Shown: positions 49,410 through 57,630, numbered from the stretch's first letter. The stretch: DNA of 64,000 nucleotides from Candidatus Poseidonia sp. (GCA_030828165.1 JAURDA010000003.1:1-64000), one strand, 5' to 3'. Notes: generated from the sequence alone by a model not told the origin. Program-made: numbers and translations.

Positions 49410-51188
49410 ATGCGTGTTGCGGTTCTGAAGGAAGACAATTGTCAACCCAAGAAGTGCAACGACGAGTGTCACGATTTTTGCCCTCCCGTTCGCAACGGGC
49501 AAGAATGCATCATCATGGACGATCACACGGGTAAGCCTCACATTTCGGAGAGCCTCTGCATCGGGTGCGGAATTTGCATCAACAAGTGCCCTCACGATGC
49601 GTTGATCATCGAGAACTTGCCCAGCGAACTGGAAACCGACATGGTCCACCGCTATTCGATGAACGGCTTCCGGTTGTTCCGGCTTCCAACGCCCTCAAAA
49701 GAGAGCGTCGTGGGCATCCTGGGGCCCAACGGGATGGGGAAATCAACCGCCATCAGCGCCCTCTCGGGTCGTCTCATCCCCAACCTCGGTGATTGGCTTA
49801 ATCAGGAGCCCGTTTGGGAGGACATCATTGCCTCGGTCCCCAAGGGGGAGCTTCGCGACTTCTTCATCGCTGTTCAGGAAGGTGAAATCAGCGTCGCCGT
49901 CAAACCGCAAAACGTTGACCGCCTGCCCAAGCGGGTCAAGGGGACGGTTCGCAATCTGCTCCAGCGCGTTGACGAACGGCATCTGTTTGACGAACTTACG
50001 GCGGCCCTCGGAATCGACCATCTCTTGGACCGAGAGGTGCACCAATTGTCGGGAGGTGAATTGCAGCGCATGGCGATGTGCGCCACCATTCTTCGGGATG
50101 TTGACGTCTACTTCTTTGACGAACCCTCGTCCTATCTTGACATTCACGAGCGAATGCGCATCGTCCGCATCATCCAAAACCTCGCTGAGACCAAACGGGT
50201 CATCGTTATCGAGCACGATTTGGCGGTGCTTGACGTGCTCGCCGACCTCGTGCACATCGTTTACGGAAAGAAAGGCGCTTTCGGTATTTTCACACCTGCC
50301 CGCTCCACTCGCCAAGCCATCAACAGTTACCTCGACGGGTTCTTACCCGAGGAAAACGTTCGCATCCGAGACAAACCCATCAAGTTCCAGCGCCATCGAG
50401 ATCGTGTTGCCGAATTGGGTTCACAGGTCGTAAGTTGGGGGGAACTCACAAAGAAATTGGGCGACTTCCAACTCACCGCCGGCGAAGGCGCTGTCCACCG
50501 TTCCGAAGTGGTTGGCGTGGTCGGTGCGAACGGGACGGGAAAGTCCACCATGATCAAAATCCTTGCAGGCGAACACGAATACGACGACGGCTGGGTGACC
50601 GCCGACGCCACCATTTCGTACAAACCTCAACACATCGATGTTGACATCGACGGGTCGGTGCAACTGTGGCTTGACAGCGAGTTGGGGCCACGTTGGCGAA
50701 GCGGTGAATTCAACGTGAACGTCATCAAGGCCCTCGGCGTTGACCAATTACTGCCCAAACGCGTCAAAAAGTTGTCCGGTGGTGAGCGACAAGCCGTCTC
50801 CATCGCCCTCTGCCTCGGGCGTGACGCCGACCTGTACCTGCTCGACGAACCCTCTGCTCACCTTGACGCCAACGCTCGCATGGAAGCGGCGAAGGCGATT
50901 CGGCGAACGATGGAAGCCAACGAAAAGTCGGCCTTCGTTATCGACCACGATGTGTATTTCATCGACATCGTATCGGATTCCCTCCTCGTGTTCGAAGGCG
51001 AGGGCGGCGTGAAAGGCAAGGCAACCGGGCCGTTCAATTTGCGAACTGGAATGAACCGTTTCCTCTCAGGCGTGAACGTCACGTTCCGTAGGGATCACGA
51101 TTCACGGCGGCCGAGAATCAACAAAAACGAGAGCCGGAAGGACCGTGAACAACGAAACAGTGGTGACTATTATTCCTACGATGCGTGA
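49410..51188 (+). CDS. abce1: Ribosome-recycling ATPase ABCE1 (RLI)
   Basis: 592 residues. Splits ribosomes into subunits after termination, in archaea and eukaryotes only. Two N-terminal 4Fe-4S clusters with cysteines in CQPKKCNDECHDFC and CIGCGICINKCP, then two ABC domains: Walker A GPNGMGKST (about 113) and GANGTGKST (about 372), signatures LSGGELQR and LSGGERQA, and Walker B motifs VYFFDEPSSYLD and LYLLDEPSAHLD. The hinge and helix-loop-helix insert are present. Gene order with L10e upstream joins two translation genes. T-tract TTTTT follows the stop and may end transcription. Confidence 0.97.
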   Translation: MRVAVLKEDNCQPKKCNDECHDFCPPVRNGQECIIMDDHTGKPHISESLCIGCGICINKCPHDALIIENLPSELETDMVHRYSMNGFRLFRLPTPSKESVVGILGPNGMGKSTAISALSGRLIPNLGDWLNQEPVWEDIIASVPKGELRDFFIAVQEGEISVAVKPQNVDRLPKRVKGTVRNLLQRVDERHLFDELTAALGIDHLLDREVHQLSGGELQRMAMCATILRDVDVYFFDEPSSYLDIHERMRIVRIIQNLAETKRVIVIEHDLAVLDVLADLVHIVYGKKGAFGIFTPARSTRQAINSYLDGFLPEENVRIRDKPIKFQRHRDRVAELGSQVVSWGELTKKLGDFQLTAGEGAVHRSEVVGVVGANGTGKSTMIKILAGEHEYDDGWVTADATISYKPQHIDVDIDGSVQLWLDSELGPRWRSGEFNVNVIKALGVDQLLPKRVKKLSGGERQAVSIALCLGRDADLYLLDEPSAHLDANARMEAAKAIRRTMEANEKSAFVIDHDVYFIDIVSDSLLVFEGEGGVKGKATGPFNLRTGMNRFLSGVNVTFRRDHDSRRPRINKNESRKDREQRNSGDYYSYDA

Positions 51189-51254
51189 TTTTTGGTCCGT
51201 GAACGTCCTCGGGGTGATTCGGTGCCCGTAGGACTTCCACCACGTGGGGGGCCC

Positions 51255-52964
51255 ATGGGTCGCTCTCGGGGCCGCCTTTCCGCGAGTTCCTTGACCACCT
51301 ACTTGCGATGCCCGCGCCAATGGCTCCTTGCGTACCAAGCCGGCCTTTCCGGTCCAAAACGCCCCTCACAAATCCTTGGTGTGGTTCTTGAAGATGCGGT
51401 GTGCGCTTTGATGATGCATCATCCGCCTTCGGAGGTCGACGGGCTTGAGGGTTTGCGCCACTGGGCACAACCCATGGTCGATGACCTCGCACAAAAGGCA
51501 TGGGAGAGCGGTCGTTCCGCTTGGGAAGCGACCTTGTGGAAAGCCGAAGGCACGGCCTGGGACGACGTCACGGTCGCCTCCATCAAAGACCGCATCAACG
51601 GAGGTCTTGCACTTTTTCTCGAAGAGGTAGAGGCTTGTTTTGACAAGAACGGCGGCCCCTACCTCGAAACCCTGCGACAAGGGAATTCTCCCTTCCGGGT
51701 GCCGTCGCCTGCATGGGGAAACGAGCCGGCCTTCCCGCTCCCTGACAAAGTCCCCGATGCCTCCTTGCGACGTTGGTCTTCTACCGAATCCGCCACTTGG
51801 CAGTCAGAAAACGAACCGTGCCGGTGGAACGAGGCGTGGGAATGCGCCCGACCGTGGTTCAAGGACCCGAGGGTGCATCAACCCCAGAGGTTGTACCATC
51901 CTGACGGGTGGGCATCGGGCGAACTCGACCTCGTTTTGCGCTGGGACGGACGAACCCGAATCGTTGATATCAAATCCGGACGATCCTCGTCCTTGTTTGC
52001 ACCGTCCCTTGAACATCAATTGCGCTTTTATGCGTGGCTCTGGTATGAAACCCACGAGCACCAACACGTTGACGGGATGGAAGGGTGGTACCTTGCAGAC
52101 CCTGAACGGGTGGCTTACGCCCCGCCAACAGCCGACGACATGGAGGAACTCTCTGCATCGTATCGGGCCTCGCATGAAGCGATGCAAACCGCAGCAGAGG
52201 GCGTCTTGACCTTCCCCGGGTCCTTCGGCGATGCTTGCACGGGAGAGCAAGCAGGTTGTGGGTGGTGCTCGGTGTCCAAAGATGAAAACGGGGCTTGGTC
52301 CGGACCTGAATTTTCAAAGTGGTTAGGTTCAGCACCTCAAGTAAGTCTTTCTTCACCTTATGAGAAACTCGATTCGGTTCAAGGCCGCGTAACGGTTCGC
52401 GGTCGGCTCACCGGCGCGTGGGGTCCGATGCCGAACCACTTTGGTGAACCCGTTTTGGGGGCGCTTCTGGTCGTCGGCGATCAACACATCACCGTTGAGG
52501 AAAGCGAACCCGGTGCCTTTCAACATCTTCACGGATTTGCAGAGCAGGACGTGGTGCTCAAAGACGCGCTCCCAGGGGTCTGGCGGGACCAGGCCCGCCT
52601 TTACCTCGATGACCGCACCGTCGCTTCTTTGCACAGCGAATCCTCGGAAGAGGGTGAGCCATACACCCGCCTCGGTCTGTTGAGAACAAGGGCCAACGTC
52701 GCCGGCCGCGTGCTTTCCATCGGTCAACGCTCGGGGACTCGTCTCGACGGGAAACCATGGTCCATGCTTTCCTTGATCCTCTGGGACGGTACGCACCTCG
52801 CTGAGGTCGTGGCGTTCGGGCAGAGCATTTCACAACGCCTGCTTGCGCTTCAACCCGGTGATGCTGTGGCGATGACGGGCGTTGAGCTCGGTTGGCGAGG
52901 TGGGATTTTGCAACTGCGAATCGACAACCGCAAGACCCGGATTGAGACGCCTCGCACGCATTGA
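51255..52964 (+). CDS. Cas4/AddB-like PD-(D/E)XK nuclease with C-terminal OB-like domain, copy 1
   Basis: 569 residues from ATG 51255 (MGRSRGRLSASS). N-terminus has LTTYLRCPRQWLLAYQAG, the YxxCPRxW motif of Cas4/AddB/RecB nucleases with the first cluster Cys (about residue 17). The nuclease core shows ELDLVLRWDG (about 221-230) with the metal Asp and IVDIKSG (about 235) with DxK, then QLRFYAWLWYE. A Cys group CTGEQAGCGWC (about 327-337) could complete an iron-sulfur cluster, though the spacing differs from Cas4. The last 200 residues look like an OB fold (RVTVRGRLTGAWG ... VLSIGQRSGTRLDGKPWSMLSLILWDG ... LQPGDAVAMTGVELGWRGGILQLRI). Probably a DNA-repair or processing enzyme. No CRISPR array is near. 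Confidence 0.65.
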   Translation: MGRSRGRLSASSLTTYLRCPRQWLLAYQAGLSGPKRPSQILGVVLEDAVCALMMHHPPSEVDGLEGLRHWAQPMVDDLAQKAWESGRSAWEATLWKAEGTAWDDVTVASIKDRINGGLALFLEEVEACFDKNGGPYLETLRQGNSPFRVPSPAWGNEPAFPLPDKVPDASLRRWSSTESATWQSENEPCRWNEAWECARPWFKDPRVHQPQRLYHPDGWASGELDLVLRWDGRTRIVDIKSGRSSSLFAPSLEHQLRFYAWLWYETHEHQHVDGMEGWYLADPERVAYAPPTADDMEELSASYRASHEAMQTAAEGVLTFPGSFGDACTGEQAGCGWCSVSKDENGAWSGPEFSKWLGSAPQVSLSSPYEKLDSVQGRVTVRGRLTGAWGPMPNHFGEPVLGALLVVGDQHITVEESEPGAFQHLHGFAEQDVVLKDALPGVWRDQARLYLDDRTVASLHSESSEEGEPYTRLGLLRTRANVAGRVLSIGQRSGTRLDGKPWSMLSLILWDGTHLAEVVAFGQSISQRLLALQPGDAVAMTGVELGWRGGILQLRIDNRKTRIETPRTH

Positions 52965-53012
52965 AACAAGCGTCACTTAGCCTTCAAAAGGGGTGGACGG
53001 CGTCCCTCCTTC

Positions 53013-54866
53013 ATGCCCGTCCACCGCGCCGTCTCGAAACGCGATTCGGTCGGCCAATACAACCGCCTTTCCGCCAGCCAGGCCAACACCTACCTCGCCT
53101 GCCCGAGGTTGTGGTTTTACGAAAAGGTGTACCGATTCAAAATGCCTCAAATTCCGGTGTTGTTCATCGGACGCGCCGTTGAAGAAGCGTTGTGTCGTGT
53201 GTTAAGGGATTCACCGGGTTTGGTTTCTGAAGCAGCACCGACCAACGCACTGGGGCCAAGCCCCTACTTGGAAGACGGGCAACCCGAGGCTGAAACTCAC
53301 CCCGCATGGCCTGCTCGTAACCTGATGCCGCTGTTTCCAAACGAACGCCCATCGAGCAAGGAAGCCTTGAGGGACTGGGCTCATGCTCGATGTCGCATCC
53401 ATCTCCCGCCCGCTCTTGAGCGCATGAAGGAAGCCTGGCAGAAGGACGAGCGGCGTGCAGGCGATTGGAGCGAGGTCGACGAGCAGGCTTGCCTTGAGAT
53501 GGTTCTTCACGGCGTCAATTTTCACCTCGACGAAGTTGAACGTTGTTACCAAGCCGAGGGAGGACCTGCTCTCCAACCTTGGCGAGAAGGGCAGCGTCCG
53601 CTCCACCCTGCTCCAGACGGTTTTCCCTACCCATCGTTTTCAGGCGCTCATCCTTTGGCCACCAAGGGTGCGTTCACGTGGTCGGAAGCGTGGGAGGTGG
53701 CTCGGCCGTGGTTCGTTGACCCCGATGCTCCGGGTTTCACAATGAACGCCGTCCATCCTGACCATTGGTTTCAGGGCGAATACGACCTCGTGTACCGGTG
53801 GACAGGATCGCCTCGAATCGTTGACATCAAAGCCAGTCTGGGTGCGAACGACCGGTCAGGAGATTATGTGGAGCAAATGCGCGATTATGCGATGCTTTGG
53901 TACGTCACGCACGAACGGAAGGAATCGGTTTCCGGTTTGGAAATTTGGTACTTGAAACATCCGAGCATCAAATCCGTGCCCGTCCCGTCAACCGAGGAGC
54001 TGGAAGCGATAGAAACCGACCTCGAGCGGCTCTGGCAGCGGTTGCGTGAACGAACGCCCACCATGGACGAGTGTCCCCCGGACCCGAGGCCTGTCCGCGG
54101 ATTTTCGGCTGGCGGCGTCCCCGCCGATGCTCCGGATGAGCGTCGATGCGACCGTTGCGATTGGCGAGCGGTTTGCCCGGGAGGCGAGGGCCCGGAACAA
54201 CCGTCGGTGCCCTCTTCCTATCAGCTTCCAGGAACCAGCGCCGTAACCCAGTTCGAACCCATCGGGACCTTGGATCCACGGGTCACGGTGCGTGGAGAGG
54301 TGTTCACGGTGGGCTCCCAAATCGGCACACGCCCCCAAATCGTCCACATCAAGCAAGACACCTACGATGCTCAGATTCAAATCGTCGCCAAGGAAGACAG
54401 CGACGGTCAACCCACGGTTGCGCTGGAATTGGAACGAGGGGCCTCCCTCTTGGTCAGAGACGCCGTTTTCTCGGTCAATTGGAAGGGCGAAATCGTGCTC
54501 AAGATCGATCCGCTGGCCAGGGTTGAGCTCGACACCGACCCGACCGAAGCTTCGAGCAGCCTCTTTGACAAACAAGCCAAACACAACATCGCCGGCGTGG
54601 TGGTCTACACGTACGAAAAAAGCGGGGTTGGGAAAACCGGCAAACGCTGGTCGCGAAAAGGCATGATGGTGATGGATGCTTCCGGTGCGACGAAAGTTGA
54701 GGGTTGGGCCGACGATTGGAACCCTCAATACGACCTCGTGGGCGTGGGAGACACCGTTGCTCTTGCGAACCTCGGTTTGGATGCGTGGGCAAGCGATGTT
54801 CGGGGCGACTACACCCGGCAGTCAACCTTGCAAATCGTTTCGCGTGCGGACCGTTCAACCGCCTGA
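53013..54866 (+). CDS. Cas4/AddB-like PD-(D/E)XK nuclease with C-terminal OB-like domains, copy 2
   Basis: 617 residues, a tandem paralogue of the preceding gene. N-terminus RLSASQANTYLACPRLWFYE with first Cys at about 30; nuclease core GEYDLVYRWTG (about 254) and RIVDIKAS (about 268-275) with D-x-K; MRDYAMLWYVTHERK; and CDRCDWRAVCPG (about 380-391), the CxxCx5C trio that with the N-terminal Cys makes a Cas4/AddB-type 4Fe-4S site. The last 220 residues look like one or two OB folds (RVTVRGEVFTVGSQIGTRPQIVHIKQ ... HNIAGVVVYTYEKSGVGKTGKRWSRKGMMVMDASG ... LVGVGDTVALANLG). Copy 2 has the canonical Cys spacing, copy 1 does not. The 48-base spacer suggests one operon; the 3' end overlaps the sulfur carrier gene by 12 bases. 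Confidence 0.7.
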   Translation: MPVHRAVSKRDSVGQYNRLSASQANTYLACPRLWFYEKVYRFKMPQIPVLFIGRAVEEALCRVLRDSPGLVSEAAPTNALGPSPYLEDGQPEAETHPAWPARNLMPLFPNERPSSKEALRDWAHARCRIHLPPALERMKEAWQKDERRAGDWSEVDEQACLEMVLHGVNFHLDEVERCYQAEGGPALQPWREGQRPLHPAPDGFPYPSFSGAHPLATKGAFTWSEAWEVARPWFVDPDAPGFTMNAVHPDHWFQGEYDLVYRWTGSPRIVDIKASLGANDRSGDYVEQMRDYAMLWYVTHERKESVSGLEIWYLKHPSIKSVPVPSTEELEAIETDLERLWQRLRERTPTMDECPPDPRPVRGFSAGGVPADAPDERRCDRCDWRAVCPGGEGPEQPSVPSSYQLPGTSAVTQFEPIGTLDPRVTVRGEVFTVGSQIGTRPQIVHIKQDTYDAQIQIVAKEDSDGQPTVALELERGASLLVRDAVFSVNWKGEIVLKIDPLARVELDTDPTEASSSLFDKQAKHNIAGVVVYTYEKSGVGKTGKRWSRKGMMVMDASGATKVEGWADDWNPQYDLVGVGDTVALANLGLDAWASDVRGDYTRQSTLQIVSRADRSTA

Positions 54867-55055
54867 TGAAATCGTCGTGACGAGTAAACTCACGGGGGAT
54901 GTCAGTGGTGTCGAATGGGGCAACACCGTTCCTTCGTAACTCACGATGACCATTGAGGGAAGCCAGTCCGTCAGTTGAAGGGCCTCTCGCACACTGGTTC
55001 CGGGTTCAACCGACACCACCTTTTCCCCTTCCCGACCGTGAAAGCGGACATCCAT
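54855..55055 (-). CDS. Small ubiquitin-like sulfur carrier / modifier (ThiS/MoaD/SAMP type)
   Basis: 66 residues, beta-grasp fold: MDVRFHG strand, EKVVSVEPGTSVREAL helix, VIVSYEGTVLPHS strand, TSPVSLLVTTISSGG ending. The C-terminal Gly-Gly is the mark of carriers activated by an E1-like enzyme and used for sulfur transfer (MoaD, ThiS, tRNA thiolation) or protein conjugation (SAMP). MoaA is encoded at 40155, so a MoaD role is possible. ATG 55055 sits about 25 bases after a TATA box (leaderless); ATG 55073 and 55076 are upstream in frame and less likely. Convergent with and overlapping the end of the second nuclease. Confidence 0.75.
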   Translation of the reverse strand: MDVRFHGREGEKVVSVEPGTSVREALQLTDWLPSMVIVSYEGTVLPHSTPLTSPVSLLVTTISSGG

Positions 55056-55074
55056 GGCACAACCGTGAATCATC

Positions 55075-55085
55075 ATGCTTATGAC
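55075..55085. promoter_or_regulatory. TATA box shared by the sulfur carrier gene and tRNA-Ser
   Basis: TGCTTATGACC on plus, GGTCATAAGCA on minus. The centre is about 25 bases from ATG 55055 and about 31 from the tRNA start at 55111. Confidence 0.4.
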
Positions 55086-55110
55086 CGTCGCGCAAAAGCC
55101 CCATGACAGA

Positions 55111-55193
55111 GCCGAGGTCGCATAGCCCGGTATTGCGGTGGATTCGAAATCCACTGTCCCTTGGACGCGGGGGTTCAAATCCCTCTCTCGGCG
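55111..55193 (+). tRNA. tRNA-Ser (anticodon CGA)
   Basis: Folded by eye. The acceptor stem GCCGAGG (55111-55117) pairs with TCTCGGC (55186-55192), discriminator G. The anticodon stem 55138-55142 pairs with 55150-55154 around the loop TTCGAAA, giving anticodon CGA at 55145-55147 for UCG codons. A long variable arm (55155 to about 55168) fits a class II serine tRNA. The T arm is GGGGG/CCCTC with loop TTCAAAT. No CCA is encoded and no intron is seen. Confidence 0.93.
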
Positions 55194-55229
55194 CTCTGAA
55201 GTGTCCTCTGTGCGTGGAACCCATGCGAC

Positions 55230-55985
55230 CTACATGTAGGATGCATCGTGGTTCGCTGTGAGTTCTTTCACCAGATCTTCCGTCGTCTCTGGGGCCATCA
55301 CTGCCAGACGTTCACGCAGCCACGACCCTCCGTTCTCGGGAAGTTTGAGGCGGAGGTCAAACCACCGGTCGAGATGTTCGATGATTCGCTGCGTGGCCAT
55401 GATGTCTTGGCTGGAGCCGATGGTTGTGCCGATCACGCAAGCGGAATTGATGTCGTAAAGCGGCCCGGTTGAGGCGAGCATCGCTCCCAGTCCGAGCGCC
55501 CCGGTTTTTGGCTCGTCCCTTCGAACGTCAACGCCTGCGCTTTCGAGGTCCACTCTGTAGGCCGACGAACTGGCGACCGCAAAGGTCTCCTTGCGGTCAG
55601 CCGCTGTTTTGTAACCAGCCAGCACGACGAGGGAATCGACATCTTGGCTTTTGAGGAAGGTCATGATTTGGCGAGCGATGCCACCGTGGAGGGACATGTC
55701 GACAGGTTGAACAGCACCGGTGAGGGTGAGGAAGCGCCTTCCTCCTTGCGTTTGGGTTTCGCTGAGCGAGATGTGAGGAGGTGCGAGAAGACCGTCTTCA
55801 TCGAGATTTGCTTGGGGAGGAAGTGCATCGACGTGCAAGCGAGCCACCTCAACGGTTTCGTTCAGTTCTCTCATCGTTTTGACGGCGACCTTGCCGAGAT
55901 TTCCAACGCCGGGAAAGGCAGCAAACACGAGGGCGCCGGCCGGCAGGGACTCATGGCCGTTGCGCCATTCAACATGAAGGGTCAT
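55230..55985 (-). CDS. PAC2-family proteasome-assembly chaperone-like protein
   Basis: 251 residues from ATG 55985 (MTLHVEWRNG). The region FAAFPGVGNLGKVAVKTM with the GxGN pattern, VVLAGYKTAADRKET, and YDINSACVIGTTIGSSQD match the archaeal PAC2 family, whose eukaryotic members help assemble the 20S proteasome. The C-terminal helix (IIEHLDRWFDLRLKLPE) is charged. In many archaea PAC2 follows nop10, as here. TATA AACATTATAA is 29 bases before the ATG, so it has its own leaderless promoter in addition to any read-through from nop10. Confidence 0.8.
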   Translation of the reverse strand: MTLHVEWRNGHESLPAGALVFAAFPGVGNLGKVAVKTMRELNETVEVARLHVDALPPQANLDEDGLLAPPHISLSETQTQGGRRFLTLTGAVQPVDMSLHGGIARQIMTFLKSQDVDSLVVLAGYKTAADRKETFAVASSSAYRVDLESAGVDVRRDEPKTGALGLGAMLASTGPLYDINSACVIGTTIGSSQDIMATQRIIEHLDRWFDLRLKLPENGGSWLRERLAVMAPETTEDLVKELTANHDASYM

Positions 55986-56010
55986 GAAGTCGTAAACCCC
56001 GCAAATCGCG

Positions 56011-56020
56011 TTATAATGTT
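56011..56020 (-). promoter_or_regulatory. TATA box of the PAC2 gene
   Basis: AACATTATAA on minus, centre about 29 bases before ATG 55985; predicts a leaderless or nearly leaderless mRNA. Confidence 0.55.
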
Positions 56021-56073
56021 TGACATCAACGTGTTCCTCAGGAACCTGTTTTGACGGCAGGGTGCGTGAGCGG

Positions 56074-56313
56074 TTACTCCTCTTCTTCCACGTGCTCGCT
56101 TTCCATTTTAGCAAGACTTGGCAGGGTGGGAATGGTCGAAGGCCATGCCTCGGATTCGACGCCGTTCATCTTTCGTCGAAGCGCAGCGCGGTGGTCCTCA
56201 GGCGACCACTTGAGGGGGGCGGCGGCTTGTGCGGTTTCCCCGCATTGCGGGCAGGTGGTCTTGAGTGAGAACGCCTTGCAGGTGAGGCATTGTTGCATGC
56301 GTTGGCGAGCCAC
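56074..56313 (-). CDS. nop10: H/ACA RNP protein Nop10
   Basis: 79 residues. Nop10 stabilises the pseudouridine synthase Cbf5 in H/ACA guide RNPs. The zinc ribbon CLTCKAFSLKTTCPQCG (four Cys) is intact, followed by the family's APLKWSPEDHRAALRRKMN. A C-terminal extension of about 20 residues ending in an acidic EEEE tail is not in the core family. Four bases separate it from the stop of aIF2-alpha upstream, an operon order kept across archaea. The 88-base gap to PAC2 contains a promoter. Confidence 0.9.
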   Translation of the reverse strand: MARQRMQQCLTCKAFSLKTTCPQCGETAQAAAPLKWSPEDHRAALRRKMNGVESEAWPSTIPTLPSLAKMESEHVEEEE

Positions 56314-56317
56314 GGTC

Positions 56318-57106
56318 TCACTCCCTCGTGGCGACAGCCTCGCCGCCCGCTGCTCTCATGTGGGTCAGGATGGCGGACGTCGCTTGTTCCCACATGGATT
56401 CAGCAACCTTGAAATCGGGAGCCTTCAGTTCCAAGCGGTAGTTGGGTGCGCCGTCATAGAAGCATTTCACATCGATTTCTTCTTCTTCGTTTGACAAGGC
56501 CTCGGCGGCTTCAAGCGCCTCTTGGATCACCTTGATGCCGTTGATGTCGTTGATGCTCAAGTTGAGCGTACCTCGGACCTCAACGAAAGGCGGAATGATG
56601 TTTTCGACGGCCAACTCAATGAAGGGAGCCAACCAGTCACCTTCAAATCCGGCGTTTTGCAAAGCACCTTCCTGAAGCGCAGCCTCTTCAAAGGCCGTGT
56701 ACAGGGTTCCAAAGGCTTCGGAAAGTTCGCTCGCTTGTTCACTGACGGTGTTTTCGTCCCATTCGACCTTATCGCCGAGCACCTTCAACAATTGATTGGC
56801 CCGTTGTTCGTTTTTCCATTCCTGGAGGCGGTCTCGCCGTCGCTCCTCGGAAACCGATTTGAGCGAGAGTTCAAGCGAAGTCCCGTCGCGACGAGTTTTC
56901 ATCACCTTGCAAATAACACGCTGTCCCTCCCGAACGAAGGCTCGGATGTTTTTGACCCAGCCAGAGGCGATTTCACCGATGAAGATGAAACCCTCGATGC
57001 CGGGGTATTCGTCAAGCGTGACGTAGGCTCCGTTTTGTTTCACGGTGGTGATGCTCGCAACGACCAGTTCCCCTTCTTCGGGGGTCGAGGTGGTTTCGTT
57101 GGACAC
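56318..57106 (-). CDS. eif2a: Translation initiation factor aIF2 subunit alpha
   Basis: 262 residues. Part of the aIF2 heterotrimer that brings initiator tRNA to the ribosome. N-terminal S1/OB domain: GELVVASITTVKQNGAYVTLDEYPGIEGFI ... GQRVICKVMKTRRDGTSLELSLKSV; then the helical domain (RLQEWKNEQRANQLL) and the C-terminal alpha-beta domain (KVIQEALEAAEAL...YDGAPNYRLELKAPDFKVAE), all typical. The residue equivalent to eukaryotic Ser51 is not a clear kinase site. Length is typical. It lies 15 bases after eS27. Confidence 0.95.
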   Translation of the reverse strand: MSNETTSTPEEGELVVASITTVKQNGAYVTLDEYPGIEGFIFIGEIASGWVKNIRAFVREGQRVICKVMKTRRDGTSLELSLKSVSEERRRDRLQEWKNEQRANQLLKVLGDKVEWDENTVSEQASELSEAFGTLYTAFEEAALQEGALQNAGFEGDWLAPFIELAVENIIPPFVEVRGTLNLSINDINGIKVIQEALEAAEALSNEEEEIDVKCFYDGAPNYRLELKAPDFKVAESMWEQATSAILTHMRAAGGEAVATRE

Positions 57107-57121
57107 GGAGGCTCAGCCTCC

Positions 57122-57292
57122 TCATTCCAGTGTTTCAACAACGGTGCAGCCGACGAGTTGCGCCTTGCCACCGGAGGGTTTGGTCAACGTGGCACTGCAG
57201 ACATCGCAGGCGATGGAGGTGGTTGCGCGGGAAAAGATGGTGGATTCGTTTCCGCAGTCGCGGCAACTCACTTTCAGGAATTGATTGGTCAT
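57122..57292 (-). CDS. rps27e: Ribosomal protein eS27
   Basis: 56 residues, found by translation. Small-subunit zinc ribbon protein: the start MTNQFLKVSCRDCGNES and CDVCSATLTKPSGG provide two CxxC pairs, all four Cys kept. The end TVVETLE is the family end. It lies between L44e (10 bases upstream) and aIF2-alpha (15 bases downstream) in the expected archaeal operon order. Confidence 0.95.
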   Translation of the reverse strand: MTNQFLKVSCRDCGNESTIFSRATTSIACDVCSATLTKPSGGKAQLVGCTVVETLE

Positions 57293-57302
57293 TCATTTCA
57301 CC

Positions 57303-57587
57303 TCAACGGTCGATCAGTTCGAACTTCTTCGCACGCTTGCAGGGGGCATAGTGTGCCTTGCCCGTTTCCGTGCAGCGGTAGAGAATGTTGACGCGCTTGG
57401 TGGGTTTTTCCCGGCCGTCGGGTTTTGGACGTGGGAAACCACGGTAACCGGCCATCACACGACGGAACCGTCGCTGACCCCAGCGCAACTCGGAAGCCCG
57501 CCTTTTCTTGACGCGCTCCACGGTGTGGAGGGTGTGCTTGCCAGCCGAAGGGCTGTATCGCTTGACTTGACGGGGTCGCTTCACCAT
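57303..57587 (-). CDS. rpl44e: Ribosomal protein eL42 (L44e) with degenerate zinc ribbon
   Basis: 94 residues from ATG 57587 (MVKRPRQVKRYSPSAGKHTLH) with GGTG before it. The core HTVERVKKRRAS...WGQRRFRRVMAGYRGFPRP...KPTKRVN...KAHYAPCKRAKKFEL is strongly eL42. The first zinc pair, CPxC in most archaea, is SPSA here, and the second, CxxC, is CTET, leaving one Cys at that site and a shifted one in APCK, so no four-Cys zinc site can form. The upstream open frame extending this protein by 210 residues is antisense to a membrane gene and is not part of it. First gene of the operon, with a TATA box at 57622-57630. Confidence 0.92.
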   Translation of the reverse strand: MVKRPRQVKRYSPSAGKHTLHTVERVKKRRASELRWGQRRFRRVMAGYRGFPRPKPDGREKPTKRVNILYRCTETGKAHYAPCKRAKKFELIDR

Positions 57588-57621
57588 AAGAACACCTAAG
57601 CGTTCAGCCCACAGAGGTCGG

Positions 57622-57630
57622 GTATTTATG
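57622..57630 (-). promoter_or_regulatory. TATA box of the eL42-eS27-aIF2alpha-nop10 operon
   Basis: CATAAATAC on minus, centre about 38 bases before the eL42 ATG, giving a leader of about 13 bases that includes GGTG. Confidence 0.5.

Noticed and set aside
55229-55247. Adjacent palindromes CCTACATGTAGG and GATGCATC at the end of the PAC2 gene
   Set aside because: Mostly explained by the last codons and stop of PAC2; too short to call a site without recurrence.
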